64,000 bases of DNA from Rhodococcus sp. OK519 (GCF_003051005.1 NZ_QAOW01000006.1:124001-188000), one strand, 5' to 3'; shown: positions 1 through 8,651, counted from the first letter of the stretch. A program made the numbers and translations. Notes: generated by a model from the sequence alone, not told the origin.

Positions 1-1580
1 TCATTGCCGACGTCTGCGCGGCGCTGGACTTCAGCCACCGCAACGGCATCGTGCACCGCGACATGAAGCCCGCCAACATCATGATCAACCGTGCGGGCGC
101 GGTGAAGGTGATGGACTTCGGTATCGCACGGGCGATCTCCGACAGTTCCAGTCCCATGACGCAGACCGCCGCGGTGATCGGCACGGCGCAGTACCTGTCG
201 CCGGAGCAGGCGCGCGGCGAGCAGGTTGACGCCCGCTCGGACGTCTACTCGCTCGGCTGCGTGCTGTACGAGCTTCTCACCGGCGAACCGCCGTTCAAGG
301 GTGATTCCCCGGTTGCGGTGGCCTACCAGCATGTTCGGGAGGATCCGAAGCAGCCGTCCCAGGTGAATCCTGGGGTGCCGCTGGCGCTCGACTCGGTGAT
401 CCTCAAGGCGATGAGCAAGAACCCTGCCAACCGGTACCAGAGCGCCGCCGAGATGCGCAGCGACCTGGTGCGGGTACTCGGCGGACAGCGCCCGAGTGCA
501 CCGATGGTGATGTCCGACGAGGACCGCACCACGATCTTCGGTGCCGTGGACAGCGGTGCGGGCACCGGATCCGGCTACCAGCCCGAGCCGGCCCGCACGT
601 CGACGGTGACCGCAGCACCGGTGGCCGTCCCCGCGGCGGCCCCGCCCAAGAAGCGCAACACCGGACGCAACGTGATGCTGTCGGTCGCCGCTCTCGTCGT
701 GGTCGGCATCATCGGGGCGTTCATCTGGTCGCTGGTGGCCAACCCGGCGAAGGTGGATGTGCCGAACGTCGCCGGGATGACCGCGCAGTCGGCCGAGGCG
801 CAGCTGCGGAACCTGAACCTCGACACGAGCATCCAGACGCGGCCGGACGCGGTGGTCGCGGAGGGCAACGTCATCGCGACGACGCCGGCGGCCGGGTCGT
901 CGGTGAGCGAGAAGAGCACGGTCACGCTGCAGGTGTCGTCGGGCCCGGAACAGGTGCAGGTGCCGAAGCTTTCGGGCCTGACGCGGGACGAGGCGGCGCA
1001 GGCACTCAACGCCGTCGGCCTGCTCCTCGACACCCAGGTCGGGCGCGCCCCGTCGGATCCGGGCCAGCTCGACAAGGTAACCACCCAGAATCCGTCCGCG
1101 GGCGCGAAGATCAACCTCGATTCTGCGGTGTCGATCACGCTGGGTTCCGGACCGGAGCAGGTGCGGGTGCCGAACGTCATCGGTCAGACCATCGACATCG
1201 CGCAACCGAACATCGAGGGTGCCGGCTTCAAGGTGCAGGTCGAGACCGTCGATTCGAGCAAGCCCGAGGGCCAGGTCCTCTCGACGACGCCCTCGGGTGG
1301 ATCGACGGCCGCCAAGGGCGACGTCATCACCGTGCAGGTGTCGAACGGCAAGCAGTTCACGATGCCCGCCCTCACCGAGATGTCGGTGTCGCAGGCACTG
1401 GAAGCGCTGCGCAAGGCCGGCTGGACGGGGTCGTCGAACCAGTTGGCGCAGACGCGGCAGTCGACGCTCGACGCCACCCTGGTGGGCAAGATCCTCGGGC
1501 AGCAGCAGCCGGCCGGCAGCGACGTCGCGAAGAACGCGCCGCTGACGGTGATGGTCGGCGAACTGGGCATCCCGCGCTGA
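1..1580 (+). CDS. pknB: Serine/threonine protein kinase PknB, 3' part (5' end outside window)
   Basis: Membrane receptor kinase that senses peptidoglycan fragments and phosphorylates cell wall and division proteins. The frame is open from base 3, so the gene starts upstream of the window and the N lobe is missing. Visible: catalytic loop HRDMKPAN at 54-77, DFG at 114-122, then the rest of the C lobe to about 490. A juxtamembrane linker follows, then one membrane segment near 670-740, then four extracellular PASTA repeats beginning near 759, 960, 1167 and 1362. This is the mycobacterial PknB layout (kinase, one TM, four PASTA). Its known substrates or partners CwlM, the MurJ pseudokinase and CrgA are encoded elsewhere in this window. 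Function rests on family knowledge. Confidence 0.97.
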   Translation, partial: IADVCAALDFSHRNGIVHRDMKPANIMINRAGAVKVMDFGIARAISDSSSPMTQTAAVIGTAQYLSPEQARGEQVDARSDVYSLGCVLYELLTGEPPFKGDSPVAVAYQHVREDPKQPSQVNPGVPLALDSVILKAMSKNPANRYQSAAEMRSDLVRVLGGQRPSAPMVMSDEDRTTIFGAVDSGAGTGSGYQPEPARTSTVTAAPVAVPAAAPPKKRNTGRNVMLSVAALVVVGIIGAFIWSLVANPAKVDVPNVAGMTAQSAEAQLRNLNLDTSIQTRPDAVVAEGNVIATTPAAGSSVSEKSTVTLQVSSGPEQVQVPKLSGLTRDEAAQALNAVGLLLDTQVGRAPSDPGQLDKVTTQNPSAGAKINLDSAVSITLGSGPEQVRVPNVIGQTIDIAQPNIEGAGFKVQVETVDSSKPEGQVLSTTPSGGSTAAKGDVITVQVSNGKQFTMPALTEMSVSQALEALRKAGWTGSSNQLAQTRQSTLDATLVGKILGQQQPAGSDVAKNAPLTVMVGELGIPR

Positions 1581-1604
1581 CGACGACGGCGCGGGCGCCG
1601 GGGA

Positions 1605-2270
1605 TCAGCGCGTGAGCGCGTCGCCCAGCGCCCGTGCCACCTCGTCCTCGAGGGTCGCGACGAGCGTCTCGCTCGGGGCCTGACCGCACTCGCCGAGCCA
1701 GTTCGCGAGCATCCGGTGCCCGCCCTGGGTCAGGACCGACTCCGGATGGAACTGGACGCCGTGGATGGGCAGTTCGCGGTGCCGCATCGCCATCACGATG
1801 CCGCTGTCGGTGTGGGCGGTGACCTCCAGCTCGTCCGGAATCGTGTCCGGGATGACGGTGAGCGAGTGGTAGCGGGTGGCCGTGAACGGGTCGGGCAGGC
1901 CGGCGAGGACGCCACGGCCCGTGTGGTGCACGGTGCTGGTCTTGCCGTGCAGCAGTTCCGGCGCCCGGTCGACGGTGGCGCCGAACGCGGCACCGATCGC
2001 CTGGTGTCCCAGGCACACGCCCAGCAGCGGGGTCTTCGCCTCGGCACACGCTCCGACCAGCGGCATCGTCGCGCCGGCACGCTGCGGGGTTCCCGGGCCG
2101 GGGCTGAGCAGGATGCCGTCGAAGTCGGCTGCGGCGGCCGCGATTGCGGCGTCACCGGTCAGTCGCGGATCGTCGTTGCGCCACACTTCGGCGTTCGTCC
2201 CGAGCTGGCCCAGGTACTGCACCAGGTTGAACACGAAGCTGTCGTAGTTGTCGACGACCAGAATGCGCAT
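1605..2270 (-). CDS. pabA: Glutamine amidotransferase, aminodeoxychorismate/anthranilate synthase component II
   Basis: Class I glutamine amidotransferase of 221 residues that supplies ammonia to the chorismate-using partner subunit in folate (PabB) or tryptophan (TrpE) synthesis. The N terminus MRILVVDNYDSFVFNL is typical. The nucleophile motif GVCLGHQAIG lies near residue 100 and the His/Glu part of the triad is in HGVQFHPESV near the C terminus. It converges with pknB, as the mycobacterial gene annotated trpG does. No partner synthase gene is nearby, so the choice between PabA and TrpG cannot be made from the window; one protein may serve both pathways. Confidence 0.93.
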   Translation of the reverse strand: MRILVVDNYDSFVFNLVQYLGQLGTNAEVWRNDDPRLTGDAAIAAAAADFDGILLSPGPGTPQRAGATMPLVGACAEAKTPLLGVCLGHQAIGAAFGATVDRAPELLHGKTSTVHHTGRGVLAGLPDPFTATRYHSLTVIPDTIPDELEVTAHTDSGIVMAMRHRELPIHGVQFHPESVLTQGGHRMLANWLGECGQAPSETLVATLEDEVARALGDALTR

Positions 2271-2300
2271 GAGTGAAGGGTAATGCGCAGTACGTTCCCG

Positions 2301-3065
2301 CTACTCGACCGGTCGCGCGTATTCGGTGTTCAACTGACCGGTGTACGCCGGCACGGTCAGGTTGCCGGACTCCTGCTGGGTGTACCCGAGGCCGTAGCGC
2401 ACCGCGTACTGCTTGAACGTCTTGATGCCGGGCTCGTTCGCGAGGGTTGCCGCGAGCCGCGCCGGATCGCCGATCGCGGTCACCACGTACGGCGGGCTGT
2501 ATGTGCGTCCGTGCAGGAGCAGGGTGTTTCCGATGCAGCGTGGGGCCGACGTGTTCACGATCCGCTGGTCCTGCATCGCGATCGCCTCGGCGCCACCGGT
2601 CCACAGCGCGTTGAGCACGCTCTGCACGTCCTGCTGGTGGACGACGAGGTCGTCGGGCGACGCACCCGCCGGATACTTGCCGTCGGCATCGCGCGGGGCG
2701 TCGGTGAGGGTCACGACGACGCCCGGTCCGCTGAGTTCGGTCAGCCCGGCGGCGTCGGCGAGCGCGCGGGTCTCGGCGAGCACTTCCGCAACCCGGCTGT
2801 CGGTGCTCGCGGCGTTCTCCTGCAGTTCCTCGACCTGGGCAGCCAGGGCGTCCCGACTGCTCGCGGCCCGGTCCACCTCGGCCTGTGCCTGCCGGACCAG
2901 ATCGGACAGGCGCGTGGAGTCGGCGGCGCGGATCTCGTTGCCGTGGGACACCTCGCGGGTGGTCGCGATCAGCAGTCCCGCGACCAGGCAGACGACGAGG
3001 ACGGCGATCGACCAGACTCCGAACGGCGGGCGGGCCCGTTGCGGCTTGTCTCCGACGTCCGACAC
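2301..3065 (-). CDS. DUF881 family membrane-anchored protein
   Basis: A 254-residue protein with a short cytoplasmic N terminus, one membrane helix (about residues 18-38, SIAVLVVCLVAGLLIA), an Ala/Glu-rich stretch likely to be coiled coil (about 45-100), and an extracytoplasmic DUF881 domain. In mycobacteria the homologous gene occupies the same place between the trpG-like gene and crgA. In other Gram-positives, DUF881 proteins lie in division gene clusters, but no biochemical function is established. GTG start at 3065. It is about 30 bases upstream of pabA on the same strand, so the two may be co-transcribed. It is divergent from crgA. Confidence 0.85.
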   Translation of the reverse strand: MSDVGDKPQRARPPFGVWSIAVLVVCLVAGLLIATTREVSHGNEIRAADSTRLSDLVRQAQAEVDRAASSRDALAAQVEELQENAASTDSRVAEVLAETRALADAAGLTELSGPGVVVTLTDAPRDADGKYPAGASPDDLVVHQQDVQSVLNALWTGGAEAIAMQDQRIVNTSAPRCIGNTLLLHGRTYSPPYVVTAIGDPARLAATLANEPGIKTFKQYAVRYGLGYTQQESGNLTVPAYTGQLNTEYARPVE

Positions 3066-3232
3066 CCTCGATCACCACTCCTCACCACGGACAATCGGTG
3101 CGTGACCGGTCCTGGCTGCGTTCGTTTGAGTTAGCGTGTACTCACAGCAGGTTAGGTGCGAATCTACCCTGACGGCCCGGACGGCTCCGGGCATCGTGCT
3201 CGCGTTATCCATCCACACGAAACAAGGACGTC

Positions 3233-3496
3233 ATGCCGAAGTCGAAGGTCCGGAAGAAGACCGATTACACGATCAATCCCGCGAACCGTACGCCGATGAA
3301 GGTGAAGGCGGGTCCGTCGAGCGTCTTGTACGTGTCGGTGATGCTCGGTTTCATGCTCGTCGGCCTGGTGTGGCTGATTGTGAATTACCTCGCGGGCGAG
3401 GACCTCGCATGGATGAACAACCTGGGGGGATACAACTTCCTCATCGGCTTCGGATTCATGGTCGTGGGCCTGATCATGACGATGCGGTGGCGGTGA
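3233..3496 (+). CDS. crgA: Cell division protein CrgA
   Basis: Small (87-residue) septum-associated membrane protein. In actinobacteria CrgA binds FtsZ, FtsQ, FtsI and CwsA and helps recruit peptidoglycan synthases. The sequence opens MPKSKVRKK, then has a conserved [15 protein letters not shown] segment and two membrane helices (about residues 30-52 and 63-84) joined by a short loop with WMNNLG. It ends MRWR. The length and two-helix layout are those of the family. ATG at 3233 is preceded by AAGGA. Position between the DUF881 gene and a PH-domain gene matches mycobacteria. Confidence 0.95.
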   Translation: MPKSKVRKKTDYTINPANRTPMKVKAGPSSVLYVSVMLGFMLVGLVWLIVNYLAGEDLAWMNNLGGYNFLIGFGFMVVGLIMTMRWR

Positions 3497-3522
3497 CCTG
3501 CTATTTCTCCGGAGAGGCGGCG

Positions 3523-3586
3523 TTATCCCCAGCCGCCAATTACACACGTGTTATTCATCCCCAATGTGGATAACTCCTGTGGATAA
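3523..3586. promoter_or_regulatory. Three DnaA-box-like 9-mers between crgA and the PH-domain gene
   Basis: TTATCCCCA at 3523-3531 differs from TTATCCACA by one base. TGTGGATAA occurs at 3565-3573 and again at 3578-3586; it is the exact reverse complement of TTATCCACA. The two perfect boxes are direct repeats with a 13-base period, just ahead of the next gene's start. They are about 20 kb from oriC. The matches are seen directly; DnaA binding is inferred. Confidence 0.6.
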
Positions 3587-3597
3587 CAGGGGTAGTT

Positions 3598-4074
3598 GTG
3601 CACATGCCTGAGGATGAAATTGATCATGGACCGTCTCTCGAGTGGTCCACACCGCTCGGCGCGGTGGTGGCTCTGGCCGCAGGCGGCGTCGTACTGATCG
3701 TCGCCGGCCTGCTGCTCGGCCTCGACGCCCCCGGACGTTTCCTCGTGGTCCTGGCCGCGCTCGGAATGTTCGTGCTCGCGTTCCTCGGCGGTCGGCAGCG
3801 ACCGAAACTGGCGATCGTGCAGGACGGGCAGACGCCCGCCCTCGCAGCGACCCGACTGACGGGGCGCCGCGTCTACGGACGCGACGGCATCGACCGTATC
3901 CGGGTCGTCCGGTACCCCCGACTGGGTCGGCGTGTGCCGATGCTCGAGATCGACGCCGTCGATCCCGATGGCACCGAGCGTCTGCTGATCTTCGGACGCT
4001 GGGACCTGGGCGTCGATCCGACGGTGGTGTTCGACGCCCTGTCCGTGCACGGACTGGTGCCGCCCGAGAACTGA
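3598..4074 (+). CDS. PH domain-containing membrane protein
   Basis: A 158-residue protein with two closely spaced membrane helices near the N terminus (about residues 20-60), followed by a cytoplasmic domain of the bacterial PH type. That domain carries RLTGRRVYGRDGIDRIRVVRYPRLGRR and LLIFGRWDLG segments. Mycobacteria have a homologous gene of unknown function at this locus, next to crgA. GTG at 3598 has AGGGG five bases upstream; ATG at 3604 is an alternative two codons on. Two perfect DnaA-box 9-mers lie within 35 bases of the start. The 3' end nearly meets the rhomboid gene, which is convergent. Confidence 0.75.
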   Translation: MHMPEDEIDHGPSLEWSTPLGAVVALAAGGVVLIVAGLLLGLDAPGRFLVVLAALGMFVLAFLGGRQRPKLAIVQDGQTPALAATRLTGRRVYGRDGIDRIRVVRYPRLGRRVPMLEIDAVDPDGTERLLIFGRWDLGVDPTVVFDALSVHGLVPPEN

Positions 4075-4081
4075 CCTGCGG

Positions 4082-5047
4082 CTACGCGAAGCCCAATTCG
4101 TCGCGCAGCATCACGGTGCGCAGCACGATCAGCCCGACAACTACGACGGCGACGGTCGCCAGACCGGCCCAGCTCAATTGTCGCGCCCGGGCGACGCCTC
4201 CCGGGGTCCGCTGCCCGGTCGGCGCGTACACCAGCACCGCGGTCGCGGCGGCACCGGCCACGAGGCCACCCATGTGGCCCCACAGGGAGATCCCGGGCAC
4301 CGTCAGGCTGATGACCACGTTGAGGCCGATCACGGTGAGGACCGGCGTGGCGCTTCGACGCATCCGAAGCAGCAGGACAGCTTGGGCGCCCATGATGCCG
4401 AAAATCGCGCCGGACGCTCCCGCGGTGAACGCACCTGCCGACTCGAACATCAGCGCCGATGCCGATCCGCCGAGGAGCGAGATCATGTAGACCGCGAGGT
4501 AGCGACTGCGGCCGAGCACCATCTCGGTGTCGCGGCCCAGCACCCACAGCGCGAACATGTTCACGGCCAGGTGGATGAGACCGAAGTGCAGGAATCCACT
4601 ACCGATCACCCGGAACCATTCGCCCTGCGCGACGGCGGACGAGTCGAGGACCATCCAACCGAACAGGGGCGAGTCGAATGTCGCCGCACCGGTGAACCGG
4701 TTGACGACGCCACCGCCGTTCTCCATGAGCGACCGGGCCTGCAATGCGGTGATCGCGAAGATCAACACATTGAGCGCGATCAGCGCGTAGGTGACGACGG
4801 GCGTCGGAAGTTGCGAGCGCACCGCAGCGCCCGCGACGGTGCGGGCCTGCGGTGTGTTCCGCTGGTCCGCGGCGATGCAGTCGACGCACTGATGGCCGAC
4901 GGACGCCGAACGCAGACAGTCCGGGCAGGCCGGGCGGCCGCAGCGGTTACAGGAGAGGGCAGTGGGTCGATCGGGGTGTCGCACGCACCTCGGCTGAGGT
5001 GGCGGGGTGCCCTCGCTCGCCGCACCACCCCAGCCGGGGTTCGTCAT
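4082..5047 (-). CDS. Rhomboid family intramembrane serine protease with N-terminal zinc finger
   Basis: A 321-residue protein. Residues about 20-58 hold a Cys/His-rich B-box-like module (CVRHPDRPTALSCNRC, then CPDC and HQCVDC). A six-to-seven helix rhomboid domain follows. The catalytic serine is in AGASGAIFG and the catalytic histidine in GHMGG; these two form the rhomboid dyad. It would cleave membrane proteins within or near the bilayer; the substrate is unknown. It starts about 10 bases after ppiA on the same strand, so the two are probably one operon. The zinc finger is a common extra in actinobacterial rhomboids and may hold a partner. Confidence 0.92.
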   Translation of the reverse strand: MTNPGWGGAASEGTPPPQPRCVRHPDRPTALSCNRCGRPACPDCLRSASVGHQCVDCIAADQRNTPQARTVAGAAVRSQLPTPVVTYALIALNVLIFAITALQARSLMENGGGVVNRFTGAATFDSPLFGWMVLDSSAVAQGEWFRVIGSGFLHFGLIHLAVNMFALWVLGRDTEMVLGRSRYLAVYMISLLGGSASALMFESAGAFTAGASGAIFGIMGAQAVLLLRMRRSATPVLTVIGLNVVISLTVPGISLWGHMGGLVAGAAATAVLVYAPTGQRTPGGVARARQLSWAGLATVAVVVVGLIVLRTVMLRDELGFA

Positions 5048-5057
5048 TCGAGAGTCC

Positions 5058-5579
5058 TTACGCGATGGTGATGCTATTGATCACGACGTCGTCGACCGGG
5101 CGGTCGCCACGATCCGTCGCGGTGGTGGCGATGGCGTCGACCACCTTCTTCGACTCCTCGTCGAGCACCTCACCGAAGATGGTGTGGCGACGGTTCAGGT
5201 GCGGGGTCGGGCCGACGGTGATGAAGAACTGCGAGCCGTTGGTGCCCGGGCCGGCGTTCGCCATGGCCAGCAGGTAGCCGCGGTCGAACTGCAGTTCCGG
5301 GTGGAACTCGTCGCCGAACTTATAGCCCGGGCCGCCACGACCGGTGCCGGTCGGGTCGCCGCCCTGGATCATGAAGCCGTCGATGATGCGGTGGAAGACC
5401 GAGCCGTCGTAGAACGGACCGGACGCCTCGCCCTTCGCGTTCTGCGTGGAGTATTCCTTGGAACCGTCCGCCAGGCCGACAAAGTTCTCGACGGTCTTCG
5501 GCGCGTGGTTACCGAACAGGGCGATCTTGATGTCGCCGCGGTTGGTGTGCAGCGTTGCGGTAGCAGTCTGTGAAGTCAC
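5058..5579 (-). CDS. ppiA: Cyclophilin-type peptidyl-prolyl cis-trans isomerase
   Basis: A 173-residue cytosolic cyclophilin that speeds prolyl bond rotation during protein folding. Visible motifs: the active-site region [31 protein letters not shown], and [18 protein letters not shown], then HTIFGEV. These hold the expected catalytic Arg, Phe, Met and Gln residues. It closely resembles mycobacterial PpiA but has a shorter N terminus. GTG start at 5579. The small membrane protein at 5637 is transcribed divergently. Confidence 0.95.
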   Translation of the reverse strand: MTSQTATATLHTNRGDIKIALFGNHAPKTVENFVGLADGSKEYSTQNAKGEASGPFYDGSVFHRIIDGFMIQGGDPTGTGRGGPGYKFGDEFHPELQFDRGYLLAMANAGPGTNGSQFFITVGPTPHLNRRHTIFGEVLDEESKKVVDAIATTATDRGDRPVDDVVINSITIA

Positions 5580-5636
5580 GCCTCTATCGTGCCATTGGCT
5601 CGGGGTGGCGTGTGCGAGCTGTGCAAGAGTGGAGTC

Positions 5637-5810
5637 ATGACGCGTGCCAAGAGTGCTTCCGTCCCGTCGTCCGACGGCGGACGACGACGGTTCCTGATCG
5701 GTGTCGGGGCGGCCGTCGCCACCGTCGGTGCCGCGGTGTTCGCCCTGACCCGCCGTCCGGAGATGCCGCCGGTGGCCCCCAAGCCCCCGTCGCTGTCCGA
5801 CCCGCGGTAG
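5637..5810 (+). CDS. Small membrane protein resembling the C-terminal end of CwsA
   Basis: A 57-residue protein: a short Ser/Arg-rich N terminus, one hydrophobic helix ([19 protein letters not shown]), then RR and a proline-rich tail ending [11 protein letters not shown] at 5637 has GTGGAG just upstream. In mycobacteria the neighbour of ppiA is cwsA, whose C terminus is also a helix followed by Arg-Arg and a proline-rich tail. The resemblance and position suggest a shortened CwsA relative (inference from memory of the family). The [10 protein letters not shown] start of the helix also looks like a Tat motif, so a short Tat-type secreted peptide cannot be excluded. Its partner CrgA is encoded 2 kb away. 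Confidence 0.6.
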   Translation: MTRAKSASVPSSDGGRRRFLIGVGAAVATVGAAVFALTRRPEMPPVAPKPPSLSDPR

Positions 5811-5813
5811 CTG

Positions 5814-7073
5814 TCACAGCGTCCCGCAGGAATTGGGCGCCGGCACCCCGGCGAAGCGGTCGGTGACCCACGTCAGCGATTCGACGATGCCGAGCGGGTA
5901 CGGGAGCGCGTGGTTGAGGCCCGTCCCGGGACTGATCGGCGGGAGCGTGTTCTCGCTGAGTTGCACCGCTACGCCCTTGCCGCACCAGTCCTTCGCGAGC
6001 TGACGCACCTGCCCGTACGGCACGGTGTCGTCGTTGACGGCGGCCTGGATCAGCACGGGTGCGCCAGGTGTCCGGTCGCCGATTCGCTGGGCGGCGAACA
6101 GGTCCTGTGCGAGCGGATAGCGGCCGAGGACCGTCGACAGCGGCTCTCCCGTCCGTGTGAACGACTCGCTGCGCTGGAAGCCGTACTTCAGCCGGGTCTC
6201 ACCGACACACTGGTTCTGCACGTCGGCCAGCAGCTGCCGACCGCGATCGTTCAACTCGGCCTCGATCATCGGTCGCGCCTCGGGATACGACTGCGCCATG
6301 CCGTTCAGCGTGTATCCGATCGCCCCGAACAGTGAGGCCCCGTCGATACGGTCCAGTGTGGCGGCCAGGTCGGCGGGCGGCGCCCCGGCGAACGCGCCAC
6401 GCACGTCGAGTTCGGGCGCGTACTCGGGTTGCAGTTCCACTGCGGCCGCCGACGCGCCGCCGCCCTGTGAGTAACCCCAGAACGCGACCGGGCCGTCGGG
6501 CGTGATTCCGGTGCCCGGCAGTCGTTTCGCTGCTCGGGCGGCGTCGAGTACCGCGTGCGCCGACGCCGCCCGGTTCACGTACGTGTGCACCCCATCCGTG
6601 CCGAGCCCCTCGAGGTCGGTGAGGACCACCGCGATACCCCGGGACAGAAGGGCATTCACGAACACCACCTCGTACGACGCCACGACATCCGACGGCGGCG
6701 TGAACTGGACGACGGTACCGATCGTCTCCGACGGCGCACACTTGTCGCCCTGCCCCTGAGTTCCCGCAGCCATACTGACGAGGGGTCGTGGGCCCGGACC
6801 GGTCCACGGCAGCGCCGGGTCGAAGTAGGTACCGGTAACCGCGTTGGCCGTGCCGTGAGTATCGTTGCTGCGATACATGATTCGCGTGGCACTGGCGGGA
6901 AAGTTCCCCACCTGCCATGCCAGCGGCATCGACTCTGTCCGGATCAGACCACCGGTCTCGCCGGGGAGTGTCGGCGGTGGTTCGTAGAAGCCCGGAGCGG
7001 CATATGCCGCAGGACTCGCGGCAACCACCACACCCACTACTGCCGCCACTGCGGCACAACATTTTCCGATCAC
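5814..7073 (-). CDS. Secreted lipase (secretory lipase/LIP family)
   Basis: About 419 residues. Signal peptide of about 25 residues ending in an Ala-rich AAYA, then FYEPPPTLPGETGGLIR. The nucleophile elbow is GYSQGGGAS (Gly-Tyr-Ser-Gln-Gly), and candidate Asp and His are in NDDTVPYGQ and GLNHALPYPLG. This pattern fits the actinobacterial secretory lipase family that splits acylglycerols outside the cell. GTG at 7073 is chosen because GGGGAGG lies five bases upstream and the signal peptide then starts properly; a TTG six codons upstream would place the Shine-Dalgarno inside the gene. It is convergent with the small CwsA-like gene, 3 bases apart. Confidence 0.88.
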   Translation of the reverse strand: MIGKCCAAVAAVVGVVVAASPAAYAAPGFYEPPPTLPGETGGLIRTESMPLAWQVGNFPASATRIMYRSNDTHGTANAVTGTYFDPALPWTGPGPRPLVSMAAGTQGQGDKCAPSETIGTVVQFTPPSDVVASYEVVFVNALLSRGIAVVLTDLEGLGTDGVHTYVNRAASAHAVLDAARAAKRLPGTGITPDGPVAFWGYSQGGGASAAAVELQPEYAPELDVRGAFAGAPPADLAATLDRIDGASLFGAIGYTLNGMAQSYPEARPMIEAELNDRGRQLLADVQNQCVGETRLKYGFQRSESFTRTGEPLSTVLGRYPLAQDLFAAQRIGDRTPGAPVLIQAAVNDDTVPYGQVRQLAKDWCGKGVAVQLSENTLPPISPGTGLNHALPYPLGIVESLTWVTDRFAGVPAPNSCGTL

Positions 7074-7114
7074 ACCGACCTCCCCAGCCAAGATGTCCGA
7101 TCAGTCCACTGCTG

Positions 7115-8380
7115 CTACTTCGGAGACGCGCCCCACAGAACGGTCTCGAGGTTGTATCGCGTCAGTCGATCGACCGACACCCGCGGCAGAGTGTGCGTCG
7201 ACCACAGGAGTTCGCCCATGCACTGGAACACCAGGCGGCTCGAACCGGGGATGGTGATGCTGCCGTCACGCACCCCGGCCGCGAAGGCGCGGTCCCACAC
7301 GCGCAACAGCTTCCGTCCGTCGGTCTTGAGGAAGTCGAAGTGTTCCCTGCTGGTGAGCATCGCCCACGACTTGAGGATGGTGATCTCGGCGGCGAAGCGT
7401 TTTCCGGCGGCGCTGCGCATCCGGATCAGCGCGTCCACCGTCTCCAGTGGCGTTCCGCCCGCCGCGCCGATCGCCTCGTGGGCCTCCCGCATCCGGGACG
7501 AGAAGATCTGCAGGACCGCGACGAGGATGGCCTCCCGCGATTCGAAGTGGTGGTAGAGGCTGCCCTGCGTGAGCCCCACCGCGGTGGCGATGTCGCGGGT
7601 CGTCGTCGCGTCGAATCCGCGCTCGGCGAACACGATCCGTGCGGCATCGAGGATTCGGTCCTGCTTGTCCGACAGGTTCACCAGGTCTGCACGATCCCAG
7701 GAGGCGATGATCTTGCGGGCCACCTTTGCGGGTTCCGACTCCGAGAGATCATCGTCGGCAGGCTTGCTCGACAGCCCGCCGAACACCAGATCGATGGCGC
7801 AGTTCGCCACCTTCCGCGACGAGAAGCCGGTGGGAGAGAGGGTCGCGCTATGGGTGATCGCGACCCGCAGCACCTCGCGAAGGATGCGCGTGTCCACCTC
7901 GGGCCGGAGGTATCCGGCGTCTTCGACGTCCCGCACCAGGGTCTGCCACTTCCGTTCCGACCAGCGGGATTCGGCCGTCAGCAGCGCCTCCAACTGCTCA
8001 TTCTGCGTCTCCGGGATGCCGAGGCACACCTGGAGGGCGCCGGGGTGTCGGGCAGACGCGTCCGCCACCTCGACCGCGAATCGGCGGAGCGCCTCGACCG
8101 GCGTATCCGACGGCACCGCTTCCCGCTGGGTGGCGCCGACGATGTCGTCACGGAGATCGGCCACCATCGTCGCGGCGAGCGCCTCCTTCGAATCGAAGTG
8201 GTAGTAGAGACTGCCGGCCAACATGCCGGTGTCACTCGCGATGTCCCGCATCGAGGTTCCGGTGTATCCCTTGGCCGCGAACAGATCCGACGCCGCGGCC
8301 AGAATTTCCGCGCATTTGTCGGAACGCTCGCGGTGCCCGGCGCCACCATCCGGAACAGGCTGCCTACCAATACGACTCAC
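7115..8380 (-). CDS. Double TetR-family transcriptional regulator (two complete TetR units in one chain)
   Basis: About 421 residues carrying two TetR repressors in tandem. The first HTH is near residues 25-70 (AAKGYTGTSMRDIASDTGM, then SLYYHF). The second is near 220-265 (AERGFDATTTRDIATAVGL, then SLYHHF). Each is followed by its own helical ligand domain. GTG at 8380 is preferred because GGGGGAG lies five bases upstream; a GTG at 8386 overlaps that site. The gene ends 41 bases before the lipase start on the same strand. Two perfect palindromes upstream (8603-8616, 8636-8651) are candidate operators. Targets are unknown; the adjacent lipase and ketosteroid isomerase are the obvious candidates. 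Confidence 0.88.
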   Translation of the reverse strand: MSRIGRQPVPDGGAGHRERSDKCAEILAAASDLFAAKGYTGTSMRDIASDTGMLAGSLYYHFDSKEALAATMVADLRDDIVGATQREAVPSDTPVEALRRFAVEVADASARHPGALQVCLGIPETQNEQLEALLTAESRWSERKWQTLVRDVEDAGYLRPEVDTRILREVLRVAITHSATLSPTGFSSRKVANCAIDLVFGGLSSKPADDDLSESEPAKVARKIIASWDRADLVNLSDKQDRILDAARIVFAERGFDATTTRDIATAVGLTQGSLYHHFESREAILVAVLQIFSSRMREAHEAIGAAGGTPLETVDALIRMRSAAGKRFAAEITILKSWAMLTSREHFDFLKTDGRKLLRVWDRAFAAGVRDGSITIPGSSRLVFQCMGELLWSTHTLPRVSVDRLTRYNLETVLWGASPK

Positions 8381-8602
8381 TGCCACTCCCCCTGTAGAAA
8401 GATCATTCTGTCGGGACTGTCGCCATCCCACGTCACATCCCCGGCTCGATCTCGACGCCCCCGAACGTCCCCGAGATCGACACCAGCGTACGGCGGATGC
8501 AGTGGCATTCCTGCCCCAACACGTTCTCCGGCACACGATCGCGGGAGCTTCCCGAACGGGTCGCGTGCCACTTCGTCCACCGTCACGCCTTCATTTGAGC
8601 GC

Positions 8603-8616
8603 CGAACGGACGTTCG
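8603..8616. promoter_or_regulatory. Palindrome CGAACGGACGTTCG, candidate TetR operator
   Basis: Perfect inverted repeat of six bases with a two-base centre, about 220 bases upstream of the double TetR gene. The size and form are typical of TetR-family operators. Binding by the adjacent regulator is inferred. Confidence 0.5.
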
Positions 8617-8635
8617 TGTAGTCGTTTTGCCGGTA

Positions 8636-8651
8636 ATGAACTTGTGTTCAT
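8636..8651. promoter_or_regulatory. Palindrome ATGAAC-TTGT-GTTCAT, candidate operator
   Basis: Perfect six-base inverted repeat around a four-base centre, 20 bases beyond the CGAACG palindrome. A regulator with two DNA-binding units could in principle use two different sites; that is speculation. Confidence 0.45.

Noticed and set aside
3136-3573. A 145-codon frame overlapping crgA
   Set aside because: Out of frame with crgA, which has a clear start and full family match; the alternative product has no features.
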